64,000 bases of DNA. Origin: Brachypterus glaber. Its lineage: Eukaryota > Arthropoda > Insecta > Coleoptera > Kateretidae. Position 1 is the stretch's first letter. Each line of letters starts with the position of its first letter. Location of the stretch: positions 15,017,390 through 15,081,389 of the forward strand of contig OY294054.1 in the NCBI GenBank assembly GCA_958510825.1, written 5' to 3'. A program made the position numbers and the translations under genes. Below the pieces are notes generated by a model. It was not told the DNA's origin. It worked only from the letters and a program-made list of their open reading frames with translations, and searched no databases. Of the stretch, positions 46,486 through 56,885 are shown piece after piece.

Positions 46486-47310
46486 CAGGGTGTATTTAAA
46501 ATAAGGTCCGAAATTTTAAGGGGTGATTCTACATCAGAAGATATGACAAAGAGTTTCTATAAACATATGTCTAAAAATGCGTCGTAAGGGAACTAAGCGA
46601 ATTTAATAACTCAGGAACCCTTTGAAATATAGCGACAGGGTTTTGCACGTGAACTAATTTTTTAAGGCCCATCTTCGTTTGTTATTTTCATGTACTTATT
46701 CTAACCAGTGATGTGCGAAACGGAGGGCCTAATCAGTTTTTTGTCCCAAACTTTTTTCTGTGTAACTTTTTTGTAAATTTATTTTTGGAATATGATTCTC
46801 CAGCTCAAAGTACATAAAAAAGAGACTTTTGTAATACTGTAGGATTAACCGTTTTCCAGAAAAATTCATTTGAAGGTGAAAACTCACGGTTCGAGGACGA
46901 AAAATTAAATACTATTAAATATTGAAAACCGAAACTTTAATGATGCAGGGTGAATGTACATCAAAAACAAAGAAAACAAACTCGTATACAGGTACGTCAA
47001 AAAATCAATCCTAAGGGAGCTATGGTCTCCTAAAAATCCACCATTTTTAAAGGGTCATAGTAGCTTTAAAAGCGAGTTTTGGACCTAAATGTATGGAACT
47101 TTTTTCTTTGATATAGAATAACCCTGAATTATTAAAATTTTGGTTTTCAACACTTAGTATTTATTTTTTTCCTCAAACCATGAAATTTTACCTTCAAATT
47201 ATTTTTTCTCGAAAACGGTTAATCCTATAGTATTACAACAAGAGAACCTTTTTTATGTATTTGGACCTAAGGAATCATACCGCAAAAATAAAATTACAAA
47301 AAAGTAAAAA
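46486..47310 (+). mobile_element. Fold-back element of the CAGGGTG family, right end lost
   Basis: CAGGGTGTATTTAAAATAAG starts next to TA. It continues with ATGTCTAAAAATGCGTCGTAA, ACTTTTTTCTGTGTAA, the AACCGTTTTC block, the centre near 47030 (CCTAAGGGAGCTATGG) and the returning arm to AAAACGGTTAATCCTATAG and AAAATTACAAAAAAG, where homology ends. Confidence 0.65.
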
Positions 47311-47339
47311 ATTTTAAATTTTTTTGATTTTGTTGATTT

Positions 47340-47960
47340 TTTTTAAGTATTTGGGAAAATGCAATATACAATTTATTGTGAATAGTATATCATGGAATGC
47401 GTAGCATTACATATCTTCACGGCTTGTTTTACTTTAACCTTAATTACACAGACGTAGAAAAAATGTAATTATGAGTTTTTATAGGTGTATTTAAATAATG
47501 CCGCAAATACAAAAAAAAACATATTTTGTTTTTTTTTTTTAACCTTAATAAAAATGAAATTTAAAACAATACTTTGCCTTATAGTTAAAAAAATAATAAC
47601 GAAAAAATATCAAAACAAAAAAATCTCAAAAAAAATGCTGCCAAAACGATCAAAATTTGCGTTACGTGATACTTGAACGTTCCCTAGGGGGTTAAACATA
47701 AAAAAAATTTAAAAAAACAATCATTTAAATTTTTTTTTTCATTTTTTTTTGTTTTTCGCAAAAAGAAAATTAAAAAAAAAATTAAAATAGTTTTTTTTTT
47801 GGAATTTCTTTTCTTGAATTTTTTTTTCCCTTTTTTCAAGAAAATGTATTTTTTTATTTTTTGAAAATATTTTTTTAAAGTATTTGGGAACATGCAATAC
47901 ACCATTTACTGTGAATAATATAATGGAATGCGTAGCATTACATATCATCACGGCTTGTTT
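47340..47960. repeat. Direct pair of a dispersed repeat flanking T-rich DNA
   Basis: AAGTATTTGGGAA(A/C)ATGCAATA followed by GAATAxTATA, ATGGAATGCGTAGCATTACA and TCACGGCTTGTTT occurs at 47345-47430 and again at 47878-47960. The same unit forms part of the outer arms of the 34-35 kb hairpin. Between the copies lies T- and A-rich DNA and a GGGAACGTTC MITE fragment at about 47650-47688. Confidence 0.6.
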
Positions 47961-49816
47961 AAAACTGTTTTTGAGAAAAAGACGCTTTCCAATATCGTAA
48001 ACGTTACTATATTTTCAAAATACCCTGTATTATAGTCTCTGTCATAAAGTTTTAAAAGAAAACTCATAAATATACAAAAAAAGAAAATAAAAGCTTTTCG
48101 CAAAAGTACCATTTACAAAAATTTATATTTATGTATCTTTTGTCTTATATTGTTTGACTTCAATAGTAAAAAAATTTGAAAAGAATATTTTTGCATATTA
48201 ACCTCGATACTAACTTTATTTGTACAAAACTTTTTATGAATCGAATTCTATATTTAGAAACGTAACGTAATATAACACATATTATTTATCAAAGTGCGTA
48301 ATTTCGGCCTAATAGGGACAAATAGGGAGGGCGATTGCCATCTCTATTTCTTTTTTTTTTCTCTAAGCAAATCTTTGTTGTCTCTATTTTTAAGATGAAG
48401 AACTTTTTTATAGTTGTCACCAAACGAGTTTAAAGTTTGTGAGGTGGAATAGTTTCATCAAAGGTATTATGGTATATGGTATGGTATACCTACGTAATGT
48501 CAATACAAAATTAATACAATATGAACGACCATCTACCCAAAATTAATGAAATCTTTTTTTTTTTTGTGTATAGTATGCGAGGACTCTTTAATTATAATTA
48601 TAAAAAGATTTTTTAATTAATGTTTAAAAAGTATGTTTCGTTACTTTTAACGATAGGTACCTAGCTATTCATAGTTTACACTTTGTTGGTAGTAAAAATT
48701 TCAAAATTAACCAAGATACAAAGTCGTAATGTTTTTCTCCTATGTTATAGTTCTCCGCATGAAAGAAAGTCTTCGATGAAACGGGGAGGAATCATTCGCG
48801 CTCTCTTCTTTCCGTCAAGAACGTTATAAGGCGTGCTTGCCTACAACGGGCCTCCCACTTGCACACACATTACATACATATTTCCGTAGCCACTGATCCG
48901 TGCGTCAAACTTTATATAAGTTTGACACAATGAGGGTTCCGTGCGTAGCTTTTTTAATTTTTTCTTCTTTTTCGTAATATCAAAATGCATGAAACATTTT
49001 TTTAGAGAATTATTTGTGCTTTTCCCTTTTTTTTCGCAAGATAGTAAGCGATTATCTATCAAAATATTTTTTTAAATAAAAAAGGGGGTCTCGACCGGTT
49101 GTGGGCTACATAATTTTTCAAGATTATAAAATTCTCTATTCGATTTCATATTTTTTTAATTTTTTTGGGTAATTTTTGGGGGTTTCAAATAGGGTTAAAA
49201 ACTGGAATTTTCGTCAAAATTTCTTTAAAAAATTAAATAAATTTTGAAAAATGGTTATTAAATAAAAACAGATTTTTTTAGTAATTTTAGACATATGTTT
49301 ATAGAAACTTTTTTGATATTTTCCAATGTAGAATCACCCCTTAAAATTAATGACCCTATTTCTGAATAACAATGTATAGTTTCCGTGATACGAAAGGAGC
49401 AATTCAGCAAGGGTCCCGTTTTTCGATTCTTGAGAACGAAACCCTAAAAAGTCTCAACAGCATAAAAAATTCTATGTACTTTATAAATAATTACACCCTT
49501 ATATACCTTTCCGTCTATTAAAAACTTTTCTTTGTTATTCGACTCCAAACCTCTTTGTTCCTTTATTCACAAACAAAAATTAATGTATTTTACGTTTTTG
49601 TTTTTCAGGAAAAAAATCATATTTATTCCTCTAATTAAAACCTTCATTCCTTTATCGTACCTGAAAGCAAATTCAAATATAATCATTTTAATTTTAGACA
49701 AAACGTGAAACGCAATGCCTTGCGTTACATAGTATCCCAGAAAACCAAAAGACGTCTTTCTGACGTCAATTTTTGGGCACTAACTGACCTACATGACGTC
49801 ATACTATGACGTCTTG
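47961..49816. other. Intronic spacer
   Basis: No exon seen. A GC-richer patch at 48750-48950 (CGCGCTCTC, TAAGGCGTGC) resembles the element at 54383-54543. A hairpin GTCAAACTT-TATAT-AAGTTTGAC is at about 48904-48926. A terminal fragment of the CAGGGTG family (to ATTTCTGAATAACAATGTATA) is at 49250-49379. Confidence 0.4.
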
Positions 49817-49925
49817 GGGAACGTTCAAGTATTACGTAACGCAAATTTTGATCATTTTGGACCAGCACCCTCCTGTAACGCTATTTTCCTATACCATTAA
49901 CATGGGCGTAACACTCCAAAATGAC
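49817..49925. mobile_element. GGGAACGTTC MITE, one end
   Basis: GGGAACGTTCAAGTATTACG then TAACGCAAATTTTGATCA matches the left end of the 31132 copy and continues identically through CTATTTTCCTATACCATT and AACATGGGCGTAACACTCC. The right terminus is missing. Confidence 0.65.
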
Positions 49926-50458
49926 TAGGATTTTGCCCATAAGAAAATTAACGACAAGGCTGGAGGCGGAGTGGGCTAATTTTACAGAGGGCAATATTAT
50001 AATATGAAATCCCATGACAGGATTTAATACAAAATTACTCCCTTCACATATCTGCTCTTGTGCAGTAAATGGAATTTTTCACAGGCATAGAAAATCCATA
50101 CTAATCCGATGATACATCAAAGCGGGCTAATTATAGTCGTTATTGAACAGTACTGTTCCGTTTACGTTATTCTAGAAAAAGGGTTTATAAATTATTTTAT
50201 ATACAGAAAAAAAAGTTTCCGAAATTCAAAGAAAACAAACCCGGAGCGAAAGGGTTAAAATATTGACAATCTATTAAAACAAGGACCAAGCCACAAAATA
50301 AAGTGGAACACAACAAAGGTTTCACAGAAAAAAAGTAAAGGGTTTTGTCTCGGTTTTAGTGCTAAGTTTAGCGTAAGTTCAAAAAAGCTCGAGAATTAAA
50401 TGACAAACTCGCTAACCAAGTGTAAGGACATATCCACAGTCTCGCATAAGAACGTAAT

Positions 50459-50538
50459 ACATAAAAATGCGATGCCGTTATTGGCTTGAGGTGCCGCCAT
50501 GTATCTTGTAAGCCAATCACGGCATCGCATTCTTATGT
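50459..50538. other. 80-nt hairpin with 29-bp stem (pre-miRNA-like or MITE)
   Basis: 50459-50487 pairs with 50510-50538 with only two mismatches around a 22-nt loop, including the block ATGCGATGCCGT. Size and shape fit a microRNA precursor, but so do small palindromic MITEs, which are common here. It lies about 340 bp downstream of KChIP exon B in the direction of transcription. No second copy was found in the window. Confidence 0.4.
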
Positions 50539-50873
50539 TTTATGTTTTTATGCAAGCTTCTGAATAGACCATAATTCTTCATGTTTCTTTTGTTTTTTCG
50601 ACGTTATTTTGCTTGTTTCGTCCTTGTTTTGGTGGGTTAGAGATATTTTTGGGTAACTTTTACTTGACAATTAGGAACCGTAAATGAGCGCGCTGAAAGG
50701 AAATAGATAATGGAGGAATAAAATTGACAATATTTTGTTTGTAAAATTAAAAATAAATGAATCTGAAGCTATAGCTATGGGCTAAAATGCATACTTATCC
50801 ACAACTACGAGCTTCAAAAGTTGGCCAAAAGCAAGTTAAAACTACATACTGCTCTTTAATATGTATATCTTAC

Positions 50874-50943
50874 CTCCAAGTGGAAAAAATTGCGAGAAAA
50901 TGTGTTTAAAGGATTCTTCATCAACCATACCAGTTGGACATTC
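50874..50943 (-). CDS. KChIP: KChIP-like gene, exon B (EF-hand 1)
   Basis: A 70-bp exon with acceptor TTTTTAG (AG at 50945-50944) and donor GGAG|GTAAG (50874/50873). It encodes ECPTGMVDEESF, then KHIFSQFFPLG. This is the degenerate first EF-hand of NCS proteins, where a Cys-Pro pair replaces calcium ligands in the loop; the hand is structural in the whole family. It leaves one base of a split Asp codon that exon C completes. Residues follow directly on exon A (GFKQ) in the order and spacing of animal KChIPs. Confidence 0.92.
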
Positions 50944-50977
50944 CTAAAAATAAAAAAAATAGTAAATTTACAATACC

Positions 50978-52267
50978 TATTCGGTAAGGTGGCTCCCGGG
51001 GTTCAATGGTAATGGGGAACAATATTTCAAATGGCACCCTAAAAAGTCTTGTGATACGTCATGTTAAAGAGCTTAAGATTCTCTATTTAACTGTGTAACT
51101 AACTATTAATTTTTAAATATTTTTTTAAGCTTTTATTTTTCTTTAAAATTATTCAAATTTTTAATTTTGTGCATAAATATTAACCCTTCGTTAGGCGCGC
51201 CTCTTTTTGTAACGTGGTTAGGCGCGCGGTCTACACTTGTAGACCATTTTATTTTTTGTTAAAAAAAAAAACATATTTATATTTTTAAAAACCAATTATC
51301 TTATGTTATTTATTTGGTTGTATTTAAAAGTTATTTACACATTTTTTTCAAATTATTATTGTTTTAGTAAGTGTTAAGGGTTTCTGAAACTAAAACATAT
51401 TTTTTTTAACATGTACGATTATAAAAAATTAAAAAACACCTAAATTAAAAGAAAAAAATATTATAAAATTTTACTCGAAATCATGCAATATTTTAGTAAC
51501 TCATGCGCCTTGTACATGTGCAATCGTAGTTATGATATTTTGAGCATTTTTTTTTCGATTTATTTTCCCTTCTTATGCACATTTAGTGTCCAAAGTAATT
51601 TTTAGTTTTATAGAACAGAAAATTACCTTATTTATCAAAAACATTACGTATGAGCTCTTTCATGCCCAAAAAGACTCGTGCCAGTGTCTTCCTATAAACT
51701 GCTATTTTTTTTTGGTGGTAAAGACATATTGTATCTTTAATTTATCTTTAAACTAATAAACTAACTTTGAAAAACAATATTCACAAAAAGAAACCATAAA
51801 AACTTACACAAAATAAAAAAATGCAAAAATAAAAAAGGTAACGTGGTTAGTCGCGCGGTCTACAATCGTAGACCAGGCAGGTTTCAATATGAATAAAAAC
51901 AATATTATACCCATTCAAAGTGTGAATTATTACTGATCTAATAGATTGATGCATAATGCACAGCTACTCGAAGGGGCGCAAGCGTAAACACTCCGTGTAA
52001 AAAGTTACCCAGCTAAAAAAAAAAGCATGGTCTACGATCGTAGACCGCGCGCCTAACGAAGGGTTAAAAATTTTACATAAAAATAAGAAATAATAAGTCT
52101 TAACATGAAGAAAAAAAATCTTAAAAACAATACTAAAAAATAAATAGTTACATAGTTAATATGGTTAAATAGAGAATTTTAAGCTCTTTAAAATGACGTA
52201 TCACAAGACCAAGGGCGCCATTTAAAATATTGCCACCACTGGCCCCCTGGCGCCACCCTACCGAATA
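50978..52267. mobile_element. Outer fold-back element, TATTCGGTAxGGTGGC ends
   Basis: TATTCGGTAAGGTGGC at 50978 is mirrored by GCCACCCTACCGAATA ending at 52267. The arms match over about 200 bp (GTCTTGTGATACGTCAT, TTAAAGAGCTTAA, TTCTCTATTTAAC). Its centre is occupied by the TTAA-flanked MITE at 51184-52063, which splits it into two almost equal arms (206 and 204 bp). Arm blocks resemble the diverged repeats at 2-3 kb. It lies in KChIP intron 1. Confidence 0.7.
51184..52063. mobile_element. piggyBac-like MITE (TTAA target, CCCTTCGTTAGGCGCGC ends)
   Basis: An 880-bp element. CCCTTCGTTAGGCGCGC at 51184 is mirrored at 52047-52063, and TTAA flanks both sides (51180-51183 and 52064-52067). TTAA with terminal CCC is the hallmark of piggyBac-type transposition. 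Three subterminal 18-bp palindromes, GGTCTAC(A/G)(C/A)T(T/C)GTAGACC, lie at 51229-51246, 51857-51874 and 52029-52046; the first two share a longer direct repeat (GTAACGTGGTTAG(G/T)CGCGC). The interior is AT-rich and non-coding. Confidence 0.75.
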
Positions 52268-52872
52268 AAAAATTGAAAAATATGACAAATGATAGTTTAG
52301 TATTTTAGTATTTAATACAGTGCGTGCAAAATCTATAGACTTTGCACGCAGAATAGTTCTTTGTGTCTACTAAATTTTACCTCGTTTTAATGTACAAGCG
52401 ATTTATTATCCTAAAACATCCTAAAGTACCATTAATAAGTAATATACTATTATATATAGAAGCTATTATCTTAATTGAAAACAATTATCACGAATGTTTT
52501 ATATCAAAGAAACGTACTAAGCCCACGGCGTGCTTGGACCAACTTTTAATCAGAAATGTTATCACTTTTATTTTTTTTTTCAGAAATTGATTTGGGGATA
52601 TCCCCTGATTATTTTAGGAGCAAAACGAAAAAAATCATCAAGTAAAATCGATTTTCATTTGTTTTTATATTTTTTAGGGTATTTAAGGGAGCTAGTTTTA
52701 AAAGTCGAAACGAAAATTACCATAATAATAGCAGTAAAATTACCAAAATAAAAATTCACATTTTTACAGATAACTGTGAATTTACAGTACTGATTTAAAT
52801 TTACCACTTTCTTTGCTGGTAACTTATGACCTACTTTATTTGCTGTAAAATTACCATATTTGCATTTACAGT
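52268..52872. other. Intronic AT-rich sequence
   Basis: No exon supported. The overlapping plus frames 52363-52590 and 52530-52751 are not called. Repeated AATTTACxxxTTTxCTG-type segments at 52740-52870 give loose local symmetry. Confidence 0.35.
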
Positions 52873-52924
52873 GTACGCTGCTGGTTCAATTTTAACCAAC
52901 CTTGAAATTGAACCAGTCAGCGTA
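52873..52924. repeat. Short hairpin, about 20-bp stem
   Basis: GTACGCTGCTGGTTCAATTT pairs with GAAATTGAACCAGTCAGCGTAC (one bulge) around an 11-nt loop. Intronic; possibly a MITE remnant. Confidence 0.5.
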
Positions 52925-53293
52925 CTGCATTTCTTGCGTTTTGACGTTTACGTTTTCACGTCGTATTTTTAAATAGGGTTTAAGTGAGGAAAATGTTAAA
53001 TTGAACTTACGAAATATATACCTAATAAATTACATTATCAATGATAATTCCACTGACAACTATTATAATAGGATAGTGGTGGTTTATTTAACATGAATAT
53101 GGATGCAAAATATAGGTTAATAAAATTTGTATTCTCTAAATATTACTACCAAAACACGTAATTTGTAATAAATCATTAGAATAATTCTAGTAAATCTAAT
53201 TCACCAATTGTAATTATTAAACCAATTTTATATGTGGCCATCCACGCGAAAATAGATCTAGAGCGGGAGTGCCATTTCAGACTTTGCCAGGGT

Positions 53294-53383
53294 GGTTTGT
53301 TTGTTTAACCTCGTACTATTATACTTATTTAAGCATTCTCTAAGTCTAGGACTTGTGTGGGCTAGTAGTAGAGGAAACCACTG
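53294..53383 (-). mobile_element. 5'-truncated tRNA-derived SINE (copy 3)
   Basis: GTTTGTTTGTTTAACCTCGT, AGTCTAGGACTTGTGTGG and CTAGTAGTAGAGG match the 3' half of the SINE at 45321-45590 in the same orientation. It ends about 48 bp from the GC donor of KChIP exon A. An AATCCGCCCCTGG fragment of another element lies between them. Confidence 0.75.
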
Positions 53384-53431
53384 GTCCCCCCATTTGAAAT
53401 CCTAATCCGCCCCTGGTCTTTTCATACTTGC

Positions 53432-53556
53432 CTGTTTAAAGCCACGGTACATCAGTTGAATTTCTTTTCTGGAGAATTTTGTTCTGGATGCTAACTTTGC
53501 TAGTTCTTCCGGACGATATCTTGATATATGAAAATTAAATTCGTCTGTCTCCTCAT
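53432..53556 (-). CDS. KChIP: KChIP-like gene, exon A (start of conserved core)
   Basis: A 125-bp exon. The acceptor is TTTTTTTTCAG (AG at 53558-53557). It begins with two bases of a split codon, then encodes an acidic stretch (EETDEFNFHIS) and the core RYRPEELAKLASRTKFSRKE, IQLMYRGFKQ, matching the RPEGLxxLxxxTxFxxxELxxLYRGFK signature of KChIPs. Reading on into exon B (ECPTG) in frame requires the exon to end at CAG|GCAAGT, a GC donor. A GT donor three bases further in (GCAA|GTATGA) would shift the frame. The upstream variable N-terminal exon was not identified. Confidence 0.9.
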
Positions 53557-53807
53557 CTGAAAAAAAAATACATTATTTATACAAAATATAAAATATTTTA
53601 CTTTTTACAACACAAATTGTTGACATAAAACAAATAAAGAAGACAGGGGAAAACTATTTAGTTTGCAAAACGAAACATGTTCAAGAAAGTAAAAAAAAAA
53701 CTTTAAATTCTAAGTAATAGATCTAACAAAAATATTGTAAAAAATTATGTTTGTATCTAATACATTCTTCAACTCAACCAAGAGGAACTAAGAGATCTCC
53801 CCTGGGC
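53557..53807. other. Intronic or 5' region, nothing recognised
   Basis: AT-rich sequence upstream of KChIP exon A. No exon could be supported. Confidence 0.35.
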
Positions 53808-54055
53808 CAATAATAATAGTAATAATAATCATCTTTATTTCGCATAATAGTTATAACAATAAATCATTACAAACAATTATTGAAAGTACGTCACAGAGAC
53901 CCATTTTGGGTAATATTTAAATAAATATAGAATAAAATTAGGTTTAAAAATAGCACAATTAAATATTACATACAAATATCATCACAATTAAAATTTCATG
54001 CTACAGCTGCATAGAATTCCTCTAAAGAGTAAGGTTCTATATCACAGATTAAGTA
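53808..54055 (-). mobile_element. 3' end of a second LINE family (truncated)
   Basis: Read on the minus strand the segment ends in GCGAAATAAAGATGATTATT followed by an ATTATT-type tail at about 53808-53830, the usual 3' terminus of an insect LINE. Upstream is a 3' UTR-like stretch with AGAGGAATTCTATGCAGC. No reverse-transcriptase frame remains. It differs from the LINE at 16-21 kb. Confidence 0.5.
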
Positions 54056-54382
54056 TATCCTGACCTTTATTGAAAGGACGGGAAGGTTCAAGGAGGACTC
54101 AAATTAGTAAATGGCTGGGATTGCCTGGGGTGACAAAAAGGGCCAGAAATGGCTTAGTTGTCCGGCTTTGGCCAACCCAAAAATTTACTACTAATAATAC
54201 ATTCTTTGGAGTATATAGTGAAGAAAATAACTTGATTTCACTGATCAGAAGATTTAAAATAAATTATTTATTAAGTATTTTAATGTCCGAGTGTTGTAGT
54301 AACGCTCGAAGTTGCACTTCACGCATCACTCCAGCAACGGTCTTGGTGCGAATTCGAGCAGTCTTCCCTAAAACCCTCTAAA

Positions 54383-54543
54383 GTCTGACACACGGTAAGT
54401 AAGCTACGACGAAAGGGGGACGGCCACCGCGCTCTCAACTTTACGATTAAAGCGTCGTAAGGCAGGATGCGCGCAAGTGAGAGGCAAATTGTTTGCTGCG
54501 TTCTTTCGATAGCTTTAAATCCGTGTGTCAAACAATACCAAAG
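54383..54543. mobile_element. 161-bp TIR element, GTYTGACACACGG ends
   Basis: GTCTGACACACGG at 54383 is mirrored by CCGTGTGTCAAAC ending at 54543. The interior is CpG- and GC-rich (GACGGCCACCGCGCTCTC, AAAGCGTCGTAAGGC). A similar interior occurs at 48750-48870. Overlapping frames at 54070-54381, 54319-54531 and 54467-54697 are not called. Confidence 0.45.
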
Positions 54544-55137
54544 TCATTTTTTGATGAATGTCAGAGATACGACGACGGTCATTCTTTCGTGGCACGCTGC
54601 GAATTTCAAGTTTTTCACAATAAAGAATTTTTCAAAAGACTTTTTAAAAATTACACAAGTTAACTTTTTTCGATTAAGAATGAACTTTGATCGTTAATTT
54701 CCTGTAAAATGTATTTAAAAAATACACCCTGTATTATTCTGTGTTTCTCATTCTCTACACGCTGTTAAGTAAAAAACTTACGTATAATCAATAGAAATAA
54801 CGTCAAATATATTTAGCAAAATCCACCAGAACAATCGGAACGATTGCCAACTTTGTAGAAGAAAAAACTAACACTACGAACTTAAACTATTAAACTCGTA
54901 TTTAGTTTATTTCATTTCTAAGTCATTTATCAAATTTTTATATTACTTTCTTCAAGGAAAGTCAAGTGTTAATAAAAAAAATAAAATTTGGTATTGTTTT
55001 TTTCTTAGATTATTTTATAAACAGTATTGAAAGAAAAACAGCAATAAGTAAATTTATGTGACAGTTGTTGGTGATATTTTTATTTATCAAAAATTTGAAC
55101 TAATTTTTGCCATTTAAATAAGGAAGAGGCTATTTTC
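54544..55137. other. AT-rich spacer
   Basis: No gene seen. AATACACCCTGTATTA at about 54721 is a lone CAGGGTG-type end. TTCTTTCAAGGAAAGTC-like and AAGTGTTAATAAAAAAA blocks near 54950 recur at about 61660. Confidence 0.35.
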
Positions 55138-55571
55138 ACGTCCGACGTACGCGAAGCTATTTCCAAGTCCAGTATTTTTTTTGCCGTTTTTTGGACTTTT
55201 TAAAGCTTTTAAGGAATATTTTTCGTCAGAATTGTATTCTCCTCGTTTAAATGGGGGGCTACATTAGCATAAAAAACACAAAAAAAAAATCTAAACAAAG
55301 CAAAGAATTAGGTTATGTTACGTCGGACGTGAAAATAGCGAGTTCATATAAAACAGGCTATTTCCAACTCCGACGTACACGTCTAGTATTTTTTTACCTG
55401 ATTTTTTTATGGTTTTAAAGCTTTTAAGCTATATTTTTCATCAGAACTGAATTCTCCTCGTTTAAATGGGGGGCTTGACCCCCACCCATTAGCATAAAAA
55501 ACACCAAACAAACGAAAAAATCAAAACGAAGCAAAGAATTAGGTTATGTTACGTCGGACTTGAAAATAGCC
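55138..55571. repeat. Two adjacent copies of a ~210-bp TIR element
   Basis: Copy 1 is 55138-55339 and copy 2 is 55356-55571, both in the same orientation, separated by 16 bp. Each starts GGCTATTT(T/C)C and ends GAAAATAGC, with GTCCGACGTA and TACGTCGGAC or close variants just inside. Shared interior blocks include TCCTCGTTTAAATGGGGGGC, CATTAGCATAAAAAACAC and AAGAATTAGGTTATGTTACG. Either a tandem duplication or a composite of two MITEs. Confidence 0.7.
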
Positions 55572-56885
55572 ACTTCGTTCAAATAAACAAGATGAGTATG
55601 ATGGAGCATTCCTATTAAAAATATAATATATAAGCATGTGTCTAAAAATGCTTAGTTTCGAATATTTAGGCATTTTGACAGTAAATTTTGTGCCACCCCG
55701 GGCATGCCTGTATATATTTTAAACACCCTGTGTATTAAACTTAAAAATAATCTGCATAAAAACCATTATTTTAAAGTAATTATTTCAAACTAAAATTTAA
55801 AAAGTAATTATATTTAGTTATTTATCCACAAAGCGTCAAAAAGAGAAATTAAATAAAAATTATTCTTCTTTCTTGCTTTTTGGCTCATGATAAGTTTACC
55901 CCTCGTTAATTAAAATATGGTAATTAGCCATATTTCCAATATTAGGATATAGGCCAAAACGAATGAAACCTGCCACTTTTCTGCCTCTGTGTCACCAGTT
56001 TTGACTTAAAATAATTGTTCATCCAGACGTGGTATTACAAATTATCTCAAATATGTGCACTCCATGGTCAATTCATTCAACCCAGAACCAGAAAATCATA
56101 TTTTTTGCCTTCAGTTGCCTTTACGGTCACAAGGCCACCACCTATCCTGGTAACAAGGCCACTTTGGATTTTAGAGATTTAAAAATTTGAATCTCTACTA
56201 AGTTTGGTTTGGACTTTTTGTGAATTTTTTAAAAATATACAGGGTGTCAAGTTTATAAAATTATTTTGAGGTTAATTTGATAAATATTGTAAATTCACAT
56301 TCTGACATGGTGAATTTGCTTTAATTATTACAGTTAATACTATTGAAAGATTGACGGACAAATTTAGAGTGTATATGGCTAGGAATCCGATCCAGGAAAA
56401 TATCTCCGATATTCGAAAGTTTAAAAAAAATCGCTACACTACGGACTGCCGGGAAATACAAAAGTTGAATTTTGTAGGCAACCTAGTGGTATTTTGGTTA
56501 CTCTGAAATATTAATTATTGTTTACACTGAAATAGTAGTTAAACGTTTTTTCAAAAGTCAAAAGTAATAAAAAATAGAATGTATTTCTGATTTTGATATT
56601 AATTTTATTTTAAAGTTATGCAAAAATCTTTGCCACTTGAAAACTTCAATGAATATTTTATTATGAATCTGAAAATGTCATGCTGTTAAAAACTTTAGCT
56701 CTTTAAACTTACTTATTTGTATTTTTTTGAATAAATAAAATCTCACATGCAGATGTGCCCCTTCATAAAAGTGAATTAATCCCCATGCTCACATATTTTT
56801 TACGACGGATAAAACTAAGTACATAAACTCTTTTAATCATAAAACTAAACCTTATCAAAACAGACAAAATGTGTGAAAGTATTGC
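55572..56885. other. AT-rich spacer with lone transposon ends
   Basis: No exon seen. AAACACCCTGTGTATTAAA (about 55724) and ATACAGGGTGTCAAGTTTAT (about 56238) are CAGGGTG-type ends facing outward about 500 bp apart, possibly the remains of one element. Confidence 0.4.

Larger units (their letters stand above)
38255..53556 (-). other. KChIP: KChIP-like gene, partial model (3 exons on minus strand)
   Basis: Kv-channel-interacting proteins are cytoplasmic EF-hand calcium sensors of the NCS family that bind the N-terminus of Kv4/Shal potassium channels and tune their surface expression and inactivation. Three exons at 53556-53432, 50943-50874 and 38325-38255 join in frame with matching phases (0 after exon A, 1 after B, 0 after C) and encode about 87 residues in the order expected for the family. 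Intron 1 is about 2.5 kb, intron 2 about 12.5 kb, both filled with transposons. The variable N-terminal exon (beyond 53.6 kb) and the exons for EF-hands 2 (end), 3 and 4 were not found. They may lie outside the window. Confidence 0.85.

Noticed and set aside
46309..46587. 92-codon frame as a gene
   Set aside because: The second half reads through a fold-back transposon end. The first half has no recognisable homology or splice sites.
54070..54381. 103-codon frame as a transposon protein
   Set aside because: Some Arg-rich wording resembles retroelement tails, but no motif could be named, and it sits between a LINE 3' end and a MITE.
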